Shown here: positions 15,838 through 24,527 of the stretch, piece by piece
How the letters are laid out: every line of letters begins with the position of its first letter
How positions within the stretch are numbered: the stretch's first letter is position 1
Origin: Parachlamydiaceae bacterium
Lineage (GTDB): Bacteria; Chlamydiota; Chlamydiia; Chlamydiales; Parachlamydiaceae
Assembly (NCBI GenBank): GCA_013813265.1
Contig: JACCRY010000135.1
Span: 1 to 36,404, forward strand
Length of the DNA stretch: 36,404 nt
Reading direction: 5' to 3'
Program-made: the position numbers and the translations under genes
Notes under the pieces: generated by a model
What the model saw: the letters and a program-made list of their open reading frames with translations, nothing else
What the model was told of the DNA's origin: nothing
Database searches by the model: none

Positions 15838-18240
15838 ATGAGGATACCAAAAGAAATGACTATGACAAATTTTGAAAAAGCAGGCTCCTTTTATTTAGGA
15901 CAGATTCTCCTTGATGCCAAAGAAAAGAAAAAAAATGACTTACTCTTATATGATGCTAAAAACCTGACCACACATGCAGTTTGTCTCGGGATGACGGGTA
16001 GTGGTAAAACGGGCCTTTGCATTGCTCTACTAGAAGAGGCTGGCTTAGACCAAATTCCTGCAATCATTATCGATCCCAAGGGGGATGTAGGGAATCTGCT
16101 TTTAACTTTTCCAAATCTTGCCCCTGAAGATTTCCGCCCCTGGATAGATGAACAGGAAGCTCGAAGAAAAAATCTCTCACCAGATGAGTTTGCAAAGGAA
16201 GTTGCTGAATCGTGGAGAGAAGGATTAGCAAGCTCTGGTGAGGATGCTAAAAGGATCCAAACCCTGCTAGATTCCGTAGAGATGGTTATATACACGCCCG
16301 GTAATACTGCTGGTGTTCCTATTTCTATTCTGAACTCTTTTGCCGCTCCTTTAAAGGAGGAATTGGAAGATCAAGGTGCTATCCGCGACCAAGTGCTTAC
16401 TTTAGCTTCCAGTTTATTAGCTTTGATCGGAATAGATGCTGATCCCGTAAAGAGTCGCGAACATATTATGATTTCAACTTTGATTGATCAAGCTTGGTCA
16501 AAAGGTGAAAATCTTGATATCTCTACATTAATACAACTCATTTTAAAACCTCCCTTCAGTAAAATTGGAGCACTAGACATAGACACTTTCTTTCCCTTAA
16601 AAGATCGTCGAGAGCTTTCTATTCGATTGAATGGATTATTGGCCTCCCCAAGCTTCCAAGCATGGATGGAAGGTGAGCCATTAGACATTAAACAGCTTTT
16701 GCGCACTCCAGAAGGGAAACCTAAATTTTCGATTTTTTCAATTGCGCATCTTTCTGATGCAGAACGTATGTTTTTCGTAACGCTATTATTGAATGAAATT
16801 CTTACCTGGATGCGTCGTGAATCAGGGACTTCCAGTCTGAAGGCTTTGCTCTATATGGATGAGATCTTCGGTTATTTTCCACCTGTCTCTATGCCGCCCT
16901 CAAAACTTCCCATGTTGACACTGTTAAAACAAGCGCGTGCTTATGGTCTAGGGGTCGTTTTGGCAACTCAAAATCCTGTCGACCTTGATTATAAAGGACT
17001 TTCTAACTGTGGGACTTGGTTCATCGGAAAGTTACAGACTTCAAGAGACAAAGCACGTGTGACTGAAGGTTTAAAAATCGCCTCCAATGGTGAGGTGGAT
17101 ACTGAGACATTAGATACAATGCTTTCTAACCTGGCGCCACGCTCATTTATCCTAAGAAGCATTTACGAAAAAGAGCCGATAGTTTTTAAAAGTAGATGGG
17201 CTCTCTCCTACTTGCGTGGGCCTATGACGTTAGCTCAGATTAAGCTTTTCAAGAAGAAACCTGCTATCACTAAGAAATCGAAAAATTCTGATGATATTTC
17301 CAAAAATGATAGCTCTTCAACGAATAAACCGATTATTCCATTTGGAATACCTGAATTTTTTTTAAATGGGCCAAATTCAGAAAAGGCTGTTACTTATTCA
17401 GGAAAAATTGTTGGGGTCGGCAAATTACATTTTGTCAATGCAAAACATAACGTGGATGAATGGCAACCGATCTGCTGGATCGGATCTCCTAATGATGACG
17501 GAGAGTCTGTTCTATGGGAAGAAGGGGGAAATGACCCCACTTTGCAGCAGAAATTAAATAAAGAATATTCTTCAAAAAGTCAATTTGAAGAAATTCCATC
17601 AGGACTTTTACAAGTTAAAAACTATGCTATTTTTAAAAAGTCTCTTGAGGGATTTCTATATCAAAATCAAGAGTTAACAATTCAAATAGTGCCTGAGCTG
17701 AATTTATTTTCGAAAGCTGATGAGAACGATGCCGATTTTCACAGTCGTATGATTCAGGTATTGCGTGCAAATGCGGATGAAAAAGTAGAGAAATTGCGCG
17801 ACAAATATGCTGATAAAGTTGCCATGGTGACCAAAAAGCTTAGAGTAGCTGAAGAAAAAGCTTCAAAAAAGCAAAGCAGAGCGATTTGGCAAAAATTTGA
17901 AACATTCATTTCATTTTTTAGTTCTTTACTAGGTGCATTTTTTGGGAGAGGTTTTACCAAAGGGACAATTACTCAGACTGGGAATTCAATTAAACGTGCC
18001 AGCAAAATCGGCCAAGGAAATCAGGAGGCTGCACAAGCGGAAGAAGATGTTAAAACTTATAAAGATCAAATCGACGAACTTCAGGAACAGATGCAGCAAG
18101 AGATTAAGGCTATTTATGGACCGAATGCTGTAGATAATCTCAAAGTCGAAAAAGTCATAATTAGTCCTCGTAAAAGTGATATTTCCATCGAAAAAATAGC
18201 TCTTTTATGGGTGCCAGTAAAATACAGCTTGGGTGAATGA
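15838..18240 (+). CDS. HerA/FtsK-type (DUF87) ATP-binding protein
   Basis: This 800-aa cytosolic ATPase has Walker A GMTGSGKT (51-58), IIIDPKGDVGN (characteristic of the HerA-type ATPases), and Walker B ALLYMDEIFGYFPP (Asp341, Glu342), followed by KQARAYGLGVVLATQNP. The last 200 residues contain a coiled coil rich in Lys/Glu (DKVAMVTKKLRVAEEKASKKQ...), a short hydrophobic/Gly patch (FISFFSSLLGAFFGRGF) and a second coil. HerA-like proteins translocate DNA or drive membrane processes as hexamers; the function of this long, widespread variant is not established. ATG 15838 has AAAGG at 15827-15830; ATGs at 15856 and 15862 are alternatives. No NurA partner is adjacent. Confidence 0.85.
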   Translation: MRIPKEMTMTNFEKAGSFYLGQILLDAKEKKKNDLLLYDAKNLTTHAVCLGMTGSGKTGLCIALLEEAGLDQIPAIIIDPKGDVGNLLLTFPNLAPEDFRPWIDEQEARRKNLSPDEFAKEVAESWREGLASSGEDAKRIQTLLDSVEMVIYTPGNTAGVPISILNSFAAPLKEELEDQGAIRDQVLTLASSLLALIGIDADPVKSREHIMISTLIDQAWSKGENLDISTLIQLILKPPFSKIGALDIDTFFPLKDRRELSIRLNGLLASPSFQAWMEGEPLDIKQLLRTPEGKPKFSIFSIAHLSDAERMFFVTLLLNEILTWMRRESGTSSLKALLYMDEIFGYFPPVSMPPSKLPMLTLLKQARAYGLGVVLATQNPVDLDYKGLSNCGTWFIGKLQTSRDKARVTEGLKIASNGEVDTETLDTMLSNLAPRSFILRSIYEKEPIVFKSRWALSYLRGPMTLAQIKLFKKKPAITKKSKNSDDISKNDSSSTNKPIIPFGIPEFFLNGPNSEKAVTYSGKIVGVGKLHFVNAKHNVDEWQPICWIGSPNDDGESVLWEEGGNDPTLQQKLNKEYSSKSQFEEIPSGLLQVKNYAIFKKSLEGFLYQNQELTIQIVPELNLFSKADENDADFHSRMIQVLRANADEKVEKLRDKYADKVAMVTKKLRVAEEKASKKQSRAIWQKFETFISFFSSLLGAFFGRGFTKGTITQTGNSIKRASKIGQGNQEAAQAEEDVKTYKDQIDELQEQMQQEIKAIYGPNAVDNLKVEKVIISPRKSDISIEKIALLWVPVKYSLGE

Positions 18241-18342
18241 CAAAAAATAGAAAGTACACCAGAGGAGTATTTTTTTCTGTACAAAAATAAACCTAAATTA
18301 GAAGGTAGCATATATAGGATCATTTAATTTTAGGAGGTTGCT

Positions 18343-18720
18343 ATGAGAAAAATTTTCATGCTTTCAATGCTCGCATTAGCTTGCTTTTCTTGTGAAGATC
18401 AAGGAAAGGGTAAAGGGGTAGATGCTGACAATACAGGCAGAAACGTTCGGGATCGTGATGCAGTGGCAAAAACACCATTTGATCAAGGGGAAAGCGAAGC
18501 GGACCGAACTATCACACAAAGACTACGTCAAGCAATTGTGGCTGATGATACTTTGTCGACAAATGCCAAAAATATCAAAATCATTACAAACAATGGTGTG
18601 ATTACACTTCGTGGACCTGTCAACAGTCCGAAAGAAAAAGATGATATTATGAGAAAGGTACAAGCTATTGCGGGAAACAACCGCGTGGAAAATCAGATTG
18701 AAGTTACTCGGAACCCTTAA
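18343..18720 (+). CDS. BON-domain lipoprotein
   Basis: This 125-aa protein has a lipoprotein-like signal (MRKIFMLSMLALACFSC, Cys14 or Cys17), then a polar linker (residues 20-50), then one BON domain (about residues 53-122): ITQRLRQAIVADD, NIKIITNNGVITLRG (the strand-turn with the conserved Gly) and NRVENQIEV. BON domains bind phospholipid or other envelope components; E. coli OsmY and DolP are relatives with stress or outer-membrane roles. Strong AGGAGG about 6 bases before ATG. It leads a stress-type cluster, with the glycine-zipper gene starting 19 bases later. Confidence 0.85.
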   Translation: MRKIFMLSMLALACFSCEDQGKGKGVDADNTGRNVRDRDAVAKTPFDQGESEADRTITQRLRQAIVADDTLSTNAKNIKIITNNGVITLRGPVNSPKEKDDIMRKVQAIAGNNRVENQIEVTRNP

Positions 18721-18738
18721 TTAACCTTAGGAGACTAT

Positions 18739-19443
18739 ATGAAAAAAACAGTTTTTGCTTTAGCAGATAATGAAGGTCAAGCTAATCGTATTGTTGACCG
18801 TTTGATTTCTTCAGGATTCCAAAATGCGGATATTTCTATCCTTTATCCTGATACAAAAAATGCTCACAGAAATGATCAACGTAGCAATATGGATACAAGA
18901 AGTAATGACCAACGAAGCAATATGAATACAAGAAGTGATGACTATAATGATGGGCATTCAAGAAATGATACGCTTAGCAATGCTCATTATGACACTGTTA
19001 ACACGAACACTAATAAAGATCGTCATGATAATGGACGCTCAAATAAAAACGATCTTGGAACAGAAAATGCAACTAAAGCTCCAGAAGGGGCAACTACAGG
19101 CGCAACAACAGGAGGCCTTCTTGGGGGTACTTTAGGATTGCTTGCTGGTTTAGGTGCTTTAGCAATTCCAGGTGTAGGTCCATTTATTGCTGCAGGACCA
19201 TTAATGGCCGCATTAAGTGGGTCAGCAATTGGCGGATCCCTTGGGGGTATAGTTGGCGCTATAGTTGGTTACGGAATTCCAGAATATGAAGCTGTAAAAT
19301 ATGAATCAGGTCTTAAAAAAGGCAAAATTTTGTTAAGCATCACTACAAATAGTGAAGAACTTGCTGACAAAGCTTCTGAGATCATGAAACAAAATGGTGG
19401 AACAGATATTTCTTCTTCAACAGAAAAAGCTAGCCGAAATTAA
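18739..19443 (+). CDS. General-stress (GSP17M-like) protein with glycine-zipper membrane segment
   Basis: This 234-aa protein has three parts. Residues 1-40 (KKTVFALADNEGQANRIVDRLISSGF...ISILYPD) look like the N-terminal strand-helix of the general-stress protein 17M/YflT or DUF1269-like family. Residues about 45-110 are very polar and low complexity, with repeats such as QRSNMDTRSND and QRSNMNTRSDD. Residues about 120-175 are a Gly/Ala zipper of two hydrophobic stretches (GGLLGGTLGLLAGLGALAIPG, SGSAIGGSLGGIVGAIVG), which usually insert in a membrane. A final alpha/beta part ends in ILLSITTNSEELADKASEIMKQNGG. GGAG lies close to ATG. Probably envelope stress-related by neighbourhood; function not proven. 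Confidence 0.7.
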   Translation: MKKTVFALADNEGQANRIVDRLISSGFQNADISILYPDTKNAHRNDQRSNMDTRSNDQRSNMNTRSDDYNDGHSRNDTLSNAHYDTVNTNTNKDRHDNGRSNKNDLGTENATKAPEGATTGATTGGLLGGTLGLLAGLGALAIPGVGPFIAAGPLMAALSGSAIGGSLGGIVGAIVGYGIPEYEAVKYESGLKKGKILLSITTNSEELADKASEIMKQNGGTDISSSTEKASRN

Positions 19444-19450
19444 TTTCAAA

Positions 19451-19480
19451 GTTCAGAAATGGCCCGCGCCATTTCTGAAC
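19451..19480. other. Perfect 13-bp hairpin between stress genes
   Basis: GTTCAGAAATGGC and its exact complement flank a CCGC loop, starting 7 bases after the stop of the glycine-zipper gene and ending 21 bases before the small membrane peptide. There is no U-tract, so an mRNA-processing/stability hairpin or partial attenuator is likelier than a terminator. Confidence 0.6.
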
Positions 19481-19501
19481 ATAATAAACAAAGGATTTAT
19501 C

Positions 19502-19582
19502 ATGACAAAATTAGTTGCATTATGGATGCTAGGAATTCCTGTAGTGGCGATTGTTTTATTGAAACTCTTAGGGTTCATTTAA
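19502..19582 (+). CDS. 26-aa hydrophobic membrane peptide
   Basis: The peptide MTKLVALWMLGIPVVAIVLLKLLGFI is one short membrane helix with a Lys near each end. AAAGGA at 19490-19495 gives a well-spaced ribosome site (6 bases). Its position between two stress-type genes on the same strand, and a good start signal, support it as a real small protein gene; similar single-helix peptides often accompany bacterial stress operons. No family is recognised. A longer frame from 19394 exists only by reading through the upstream gene's end. Confidence 0.6.
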   Translation: MTKLVALWMLGIPVVAIVLLKLLGFI

Positions 19583-19628
19583 AGGCATTGTCCTTAATGA
19601 TACTTACACAAAAAATTAAGGGGTTTTT

Positions 19629-20264
19629 ATGGAAAAAGGGGTTAGGGATCTGTTAATTGATGAATTGAACGATATTCTCAATGCTGAAGAACAAATTGTA
19701 GAAGCTCTACCAGAAATGGTTAAGGCGGCGCAATCATCTGAGCTGAAAGATGCCTTTGAAAATCATTTAAATGAGACTAAAGGACAGATTCAGCGTCTTA
19801 CAAAGATATACAAACTTCTTAAGGTTGAACCAGAGGAAAAGCTCTGTAAAGCAACTAAAGGCTTAATTTTAGAGTGTAAAGAAGTTATTAAGGAATTTGA
19901 TAAGTCGACAGTGCGAGATGCAGCGCTTATTTCAAAGGCGCAACGTATTGAGCATTATGAAATATCTGCCTATGGAACGATGCGTACATTTGCGCATGAA
20001 TTAGATTTGGAAGAGGTTGCTGGGTTACTCCAAGAGACTTTGGATGAAGAAGGGAATGCAGATAAAAAATTGACAGACATTGCTATGGGTGGGTTAACCA
20101 ACTCTGGGATAAATGAAAAAGCTGTTATTCCAAATGACTTTATGGAAAATGGTTCAAAAGATAAAATTCGGAAGGAGAAGACATCTTCTAATAGCAGTGC
20201 TAAAGAAGATGGAAAGCATCGCAAAGTATCAGCGGGACAGCAAAAAGAAAAAAGTAAACGCTAA
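19629..20264 (+). CDS. DUF892 (YciE/YciF-type) ferritin-like protein with basic tail
   Basis: This 211-aa protein has the four-helix ferritin-like bundle of the YciE/YciF family: LLIDELNDILNAEEQI (first metal-region Glu), HLNETKGQIQRL, ISKAQRIEHYEISAYGT (Glu-x2-His motif) and LLQETLDEEGNADKKL (last helix, Glu). The core ends near residue 160. A basic, Ser/Lys-rich tail (EKTSSNSSAKEDGKHRK, VSAGQQKEKSKR) follows and is not part of the usual domain; it could bind nucleic acid (inference). AAGGGG lies 7 bases before the start. YciE/YciF genes are induced by osmotic stress in enterics. A transcription terminator follows at 20290. Confidence 0.85.
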   Translation: MEKGVRDLLIDELNDILNAEEQIVEALPEMVKAAQSSELKDAFENHLNETKGQIQRLTKIYKLLKVEPEEKLCKATKGLILECKEVIKEFDKSTVRDAALISKAQRIEHYEISAYGTMRTFAHELDLEEVAGLLQETLDEEGNADKKLTDIAMGGLTNSGINEKAVIPNDFMENGSKDKIRKEKTSSNSSAKEDGKHRKVSAGQQKEKSKR

Positions 20265-20289
20265 ATCTAGTTGTTAAATAGTGTAGCAG

Positions 20290-20345
20290 ATCCTTATAGC
20301 CTCGCTGAGATACAGTTTTTTATCTCAGTTGCTATAAGGATTTTC
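20290..20345. terminator. Nested hairpin terminator after the stress cluster
   Basis: ATCCTTATAGC (20290-20300) pairs with GCTATAAGGAT (20331-20341), with an inner CTGAGATA/TATCTCAG stem and T-rich loop, followed by TTT. It lies after the DUF892 gene and overlaps the 3' end of the convergent lipoprotein gene, so it may serve both directions. Confidence 0.7.
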
Positions 20346-20534
20346 GGTCATGGGATAGCACCCTTTTTCATATTCTTCCCCATTATGTTCCAAATCTTTA
20401 GGTTCCAGTTTAGAGCCATAGGTTACTGTCGAAGCAAATCCAGGCAATTGACTATATGTGCATGAGGTCGTAAAAATCTGAAATAAAATGCCTAGTAATA
20501 AAGATTGGACGATTTTTATTTTCGATTGAGCCAT
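20325..20534 (-). CDS. Small lipoprotein
   Basis: The 69-aa product has a signal segment (KIKIVQSLLLGILFQIFTTS) ending in a plausible lipobox (FTTSC, Cys25), then 44 polar residues (acidic, with GCYPMTENPYSN at the end). Ribosome site TTTGGAGA is well spaced from ATG 20532-20534. No family recognised. The gene is convergent with the stress cluster and its last codons form the terminator hairpin. Chance cannot be fully excluded at this length, but signal, lipobox and ribosome site agree. Confidence 0.6.
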   Translation of the reverse strand: MAQSKIKIVQSLLLGILFQIFTTSCTYSQLPGFASTVTYGSKLEPKDLEHNGEEYEKGCYPMTENPYSN

Positions 20535-20797
20535 TTATTCTCCAAATGATGTATGAATGCCCATGTTCGGCATTTGCATTATTGTGAAGCTATCTATAAT
20601 TCGTGTAAATGCTTTTTTTGGGGTTCTTGGAAACATATGAACGAAAAACAATTTGCTGGAGCTATGTCAACCGCAAATGCAGTGATAATATGTAACCATA
20701 GGCATCAGCTCAATGCCGAAGCAAAGCCTTGGGTAAGGACAGTTATTATCGTACAAACTTTGGCTCCCATTTAAGCGATGATTACTTGTAGTTTTAA

Positions 20798-20826
20798 TTG
20801 AAGCTATGATATCTTATTCTTAATAC
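20798..20826 (+). promoter_or_regulatory. Promoter for the ABC exporter
   Basis: TTGAAG (20798-20803), a 17-base spacer and TAATAC (20821-20826) lie 16 bases before the ATG of the transporter gene at 20843. Confidence 0.45.
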
Positions 20827-20842
20827 ATTAATCAGGATTTTA

Positions 20843-22627
20843 ATGAAAGTCGGCACTTCTCCCCTTCGAATTAAAAATCTGATCTCTTTTATTTGGAAAT
20901 TCATACGCTTACAGCCTTGGAATTTTTTCTTCATTTTCTCACTCTCCCTTATTTGGTCAATTGATTCTACGGTATGGCCATATCTATTGAGACTGATTAT
21001 CGATACCTTAGCGCAAAATGAAGCGGATCGATTAGGGGCTTGGGGGTCTCTGAAGTGGCTTTTAGTCGCAGCAGTCTGCTTGTGGACAACTGTAGAAATT
21101 TGTTTTCGCACTCGAGATTTTTTACGTGCTCGCTCTTTTCCTAAACTAGAAGCCGATATTCGCATGACGATGTTCGACCATATCCAGCACCATTCTCCAA
21201 AATATTTTAATGAGCATTTTGCCGGAAGCCTCTCAAATAAAATTAGTGACATGACGAATGAAGTTTCTTCGATGCTTCATAGCTTAATGATATTTCTTCC
21301 TGCTATCTTCTCATCCATCTTAGTTCTTTTCTTCTTTTCGGAAGTTAACCCGCTATTCGCAATGATGATGGGCATTTGGATTGCGATTCATTTTACAGTG
21401 TGTTTTCTATTCAGCTCCAAGTGTGTCGAATATTCAAAGGCACATGGAGAAGTTCGAAGTTCACTTGCAGGAAAAATTGTTGATAGCTTTACGAACAATT
21501 TTGCTGTTAACCTCTTTTCACGCTTTAGCTTTGAAAAACATCGGATAGCCGGTTATCAGAAAATTGAACAAGAAAAAAATTATAAGGCTCAATACTGTGT
21601 TGCCTTGATGTTGATGTCACTGTCGATCTTATTTTTGGTGTGTATTATTACTCTAAATGCCTTTTTGGTTCTCTTTTGGATCCAGAACAAAATTACGACA
21701 GGGGAAGTTGTTCAAGTCTTTAACACGACATTTAATGTGATCATGATTTTATGGGTTGCTGGAGACATGATGCCGAAATTTTTTAATTCCTTGGGTATAG
21801 CCAGTCAAGCGCTTTCTGTGATGCAGGATCTGCAAGATGTTGTCGATCCTCCGCATACTCCACCACTTAAAGTTGAGAAAGGTGAGATTATATTCGAAAA
21901 TGTATCTTTTCATTATGGCGAAAAAAAGTTGTTTGATAAGAAGGACGTTCATATTAAAGGAGGAGAAAAAGTAGGGCTTGTAGGTTATTCTGGGGCAGGT
22001 AAGTCGACATTTGTTAATTTAATCTTAAGATTTTTTCCTATTACAAAAGGAAGAATTCTAATCGATGGACAAGACATTGCCAAAATCACACTTGAATCCC
22101 TTCATAAACAGATCGCTTTAATTCCTCAAGACCCCTTATTGTTTCACCGAACATTAGAGGACAATATCCAATACGGCAAGATCGAGGCGTCGCGAGAAGA
22201 AATATATGAAGCTGCTAGAATGGCCCATTGCGATGAATTTATCAAAAGATCACCGCATGGATATGCATCGCTGGTTGGAGAGCGTGGGACAAAGCTATCG
22301 GGCGGTGAAAGACAACGGATTGCGATTGCACGTGCCATGTTGGCTGCTTGCCCGATCCTCATTCTAGATGAAGCGACATCATCGCTGGACTCCGTTACCG
22401 AAAACTACATACAAGAAAGTTTAGAACGACTTATGCAAAATCGCACAACGATTGTCATAGCACATCGCCTTTCTACATTGGCCAAAATGGATCGAATTCT
22501 GGTGTTTGATCAAGGAAAGATTGTGGAAGAAGGGTCGCATGCAGAACTTTTGGCTAAACAAGGGCGTTACGCACATATGTGGAAAATGCAGGTAGGGGGC
22601 TTCCTTCCAGAGTCTCCTCGTATTTAG
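20843..22627 (+). CDS. ABC exporter, fused permease-ATPase (MsbA-like)
   Basis: This 594-aa half-transporter has an N-terminal six-helix export domain (about residues 20-320, e.g. ALMLMSLSILFLVCIITLNA) and a C-terminal ATPase: Walker A GYSGAGKST (381-389), Q-loop LIPQDPLLF, signature LSGGERQR (485-492), Walker B ILILDEATSSLD (Asp509, Glu510) and H-loop IVIAHRLS. It works as a homodimer or heterodimer; no second half-transporter is adjacent. Substrate (lipid, peptide or drug) cannot be told by eye. AGGA lies 5 bases before the ATG. A longer antisense frame over its 5' part is a shadow. Confidence 0.92.
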   Translation: MKVGTSPLRIKNLISFIWKFIRLQPWNFFFIFSLSLIWSIDSTVWPYLLRLIIDTLAQNEADRLGAWGSLKWLLVAAVCLWTTVEICFRTRDFLRARSFPKLEADIRMTMFDHIQHHSPKYFNEHFAGSLSNKISDMTNEVSSMLHSLMIFLPAIFSSILVLFFFSEVNPLFAMMMGIWIAIHFTVCFLFSSKCVEYSKAHGEVRSSLAGKIVDSFTNNFAVNLFSRFSFEKHRIAGYQKIEQEKNYKAQYCVALMLMSLSILFLVCIITLNAFLVLFWIQNKITTGEVVQVFNTTFNVIMILWVAGDMMPKFFNSLGIASQALSVMQDLQDVVDPPHTPPLKVEKGEIIFENVSFHYGEKKLFDKKDVHIKGGEKVGLVGYSGAGKSTFVNLILRFFPITKGRILIDGQDIAKITLESLHKQIALIPQDPLLFHRTLEDNIQYGKIEASREEIYEAARMAHCDEFIKRSPHGYASLVGERGTKLSGGERQRIAIARAMLAACPILILDEATSSLDSVTENYIQESLERLMQNRTTIVIAHRLSTLAKMDRILVFDQGKIVEEGSHAELLAKQGRYAHMWKMQVGGFLPESPRI

Positions 22628-22678
22628 GTTAATGTTATTCGAGCATGTATTAGCTCTGAAAGAGCAATTTGATTGAAG

Positions 22679-22712
22679 CCCACAGTGTAGCTTTGAAAGG
22701 GTAAACTGTGGG
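22679..22712. terminator. Hairpin between convergent ABC exporter and secreted-protein genes
   Basis: CCCACAGT and ACTGTGGG (8-bp arms) flank a loop of 18 bases. The flanks carry a direct repeat of GCTCTGAAAGAGC (about 22651 and 22732) that is itself a small 5-bp hairpin. Probably a bidirectional terminator region. Confidence 0.5.
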
Positions 22713-22773
22713 TAAATAAAGGAAAAAAAAGAGCTCTGAAAGAGCGGTATGATTATCTCCCCTGGTATATTCC

Positions 22774-23436
22774 CTACTGCGCTTCATGTCGCCAGTCGGG
22801 ATTGCCAATTGTCCCAATCGATGCTTCTTTAGTGCATCCACAGGATAACTTTTTAATTAAGAAAGAGTCTTTATTTTGAAAAACAAAAACGCCTTCGCCA
22901 ACTTCAAAAATCGGGTGGAAATATTGAAATGTTTGAAGGGTGAATTGAAATCCGCTTTTCAAAGTAAGTAAAGCATAAGAATCACGATAGGTTATCTCTG
23001 CTACCCTATCTGCATCTTCAGCATAGGGAAAATTCCATCTCCATATTGACGCCCAAGCCAATGAATTCTTATCTAAATTTCGAATGCCAACTCCATTCCA
23101 GTCAAATTGGTAAGAAATCGATAGACGATCACCTGCCTGCCAGTCTATCATAACATCTTTATAAAACCAGCCGATATCCCATTTAGAGTCATCTTCTAAA
23201 TAGACAGTTCTTTTGTCAACATCAATCGCTTTAATGCGATAATAATAGGCAATATTTACGTCAAATGCGTCAACAATAGATCTGAGGTTGTTCATTTGAA
23301 CTGAGTATTGCTCAGGCTCATCTATAGATATTTGATTTTCATCTGCAAAAAATCCAGTGGAAATCGAAGGTTCTACTGCACTCGTAGAACTCCAGGTAAG
23401 ACAGCAGCAAAATAGAATGGACAGTAATTTTTTCAT
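22774..23436 (-). CDS. Secreted protein, tandem paralogue 1
   Basis: The frame extends to 23493, but the ATG at 23434-23436 has AAAGGAAC in front of it and begins a clear signal peptide (MKKLLSILFCCCLTWSSTSA), so I use it (220 aa). The mature part is beta-rich by eye: TVYLEDDSKWDIGWF, GDRLSISYQFDWNG, NLDKNSLAWASIW. It ends with GNPDWRHEAQ. It is a close paralogue of the next gene upstream (23536-24210), in the same order of motifs. Not recognised as a known domain. Probably periplasmic or surface-exposed. It contains CCC in the signal and CGC late in the mature part. Confidence 0.75.
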   Translation of the reverse strand: MKKLLSILFCCCLTWSSTSAVEPSISTGFFADENQISIDEPEQYSVQMNNLRSIVDAFDVNIAYYYRIKAIDVDKRTVYLEDDSKWDIGWFYKDVMIDWQAGDRLSISYQFDWNGVGIRNLDKNSLAWASIWRWNFPYAEDADRVAEITYRDSYALLTLKSGFQFTLQTFQYFHPIFEVGEGVFVFQNKDSFLIKKLSCGCTKEASIGTIGNPDWRHEAQ

Positions 23437-23535
23437 TTGTTGTTCCTTTGTGTTTTCATTAGTTGTCGAAGTTTTACGAAGAATGTCTCCCAACTTATAT
23501 TATTCCCAATGGGAGACTTTCAGTAAACCTAAGCT

Positions 23536-24210
23536 TTATTGAGCCTCATGTCTCCAATCAGGATTTCCAACGGTTATAAGAGTAGATGATTTTGCCACCT
23601 TTCCTGTGTTCAAATTAGCAACAGAGTATATATCACCTTTTTGAAAAACAAAGACAGGATCCCCAATTTTAAAAGTAGGATCTCCGAACCAATATGTGGG
23701 GATGCCAAATTCAAATCCACTTTTCAATGTAACAATAGCACTATAGTTAGGATCATCATTAGATAAGGATATTACAGAGTCAGAATTCTCTGCTTGAGGC
23801 ATATTGAATCCCCAAATTGAAGCCCAAGCTAACGAACCCTTATCTAAATTCTGTAAGCCCATCCCATTAAAACTATTGCTGAAAGAAACAGCCAATCGGT
23901 CTCCCACTTCCCAATTTGCAATAGCGTCTGTATGCCAATAGCCGATATCCCATTTAGAGCCATCTTCTAAAAAAACAGCTTTATCTTCAATATCAACTTC
24001 TTTAATTCGATGAAAGTAGCTCATGACACTCTCTTCATTTTTATCTGCTATATTAGCAAGATTGCGCATTTGTGCCGAGTATTGTGAAGGGTCATCAATT
24101 GAAACTTGGTTCTCGTTAGTGAAGATATTGGATGTCTCTGAAGATTCATCTGCATTTACGCCGCTGAAGCCGAGAAGGCAACAAAAGAGAAGCGAAAGAA
24201 AATTGTTCAT
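23536..24210 (-). CDS. Secreted protein, tandem paralogue 2
   Basis: From ATG 24208-24210 the protein is 224 aa with a signal peptide (MNNFLSLLFCCLLGFSGVNA). The order of blocks equals that of its neighbour: NQVSIDDPSQYSAQMRNL, VFLEDGSKWDIGYW, WEVGDRLAVSF, NLDKGSLAWASIW, TLKSGFEF, then GNPDWRHEAQ, the last 10 residues being identical in both proteins. The genes are 99 bases apart on one strand, with a GTCTCCCA/TGGGAGAC inverted repeat (23485-23517) between them. They arose by tandem duplication. Function unknown; the fixed C-terminus suggests a recognition or targeting tail. Confidence 0.75.
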   Translation of the reverse strand: MNNFLSLLFCCLLGFSGVNADESSETSNIFTNENQVSIDDPSQYSAQMRNLANIADKNEESVMSYFHRIKEVDIEDKAVFLEDGSKWDIGYWHTDAIANWEVGDRLAVSFSNSFNGMGLQNLDKGSLAWASIWGFNMPQAENSDSVISLSNDDPNYSAIVTLKSGFEFGIPTYWFGDPTFKIGDPVFVFQKGDIYSVANLNTGKVAKSSTLITVGNPDWRHEAQ

Positions 24211-24337
24211 TTTTTTAATCCAGGTAAGTTGTTTCAATATCAACTTTGAATTGTTGATTGTTTGTAATTTTAGCAGATATAAGATTTTATAAAAAGTACT
24301 TTCTGTTTTTTGATATACTTTTGCGAATTTGTGTGAT

Positions 24338-24527
24338 TAATATCTTCTTTGTGTCCTTTGCGTCTTTTGCTGTCTCTTTGTGTTAAAAAATCAATCGAGT
24401 GCTTCCTCGGTAATCCATTTAAAATGAAACTTTTATTGTAGTTTAACCAGCTAAATCTATCTAAGTACTAATGGGTTTTTTTTAACACAAAGAAACTACA
24501 AAAGGCACAAAGGCACAAAGATTATTT
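24338..24527. repeat. Inverted-repeat element D (CTTTGTG-type)
   Basis: The left arm (24338-24390, containing TTCTTTGTGTCCTTTGCGTC and ending TTGTGTTAAAAAA) is inverted at 24476-24527 (TTTTTTAACACAAAGAAAC ... GGCACAAAGATTATT). It occupies the 485-base gap between the tandem secreted genes and the PBP gene. Tracts built on CTTTGTG and CACAAAG recur in many bacterial genomes as non-coding dispersed repeats (as I recall them). The remaining parts of the gap show no gene. Confidence 0.75.

Noticed and set aside
15591-15875. Several 67-107-aa frames in the aquaporin/HerA gap
   Set aside because: They read through the arms of element C and mirror each other as an inverted repeat must.
20553-20774. 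73-aa frame in the gap before the ABC exporter
   Set aside because: No ribosome site or recognisable domain, and an odd composition; the gap otherwise shows only the exporter's promoter.
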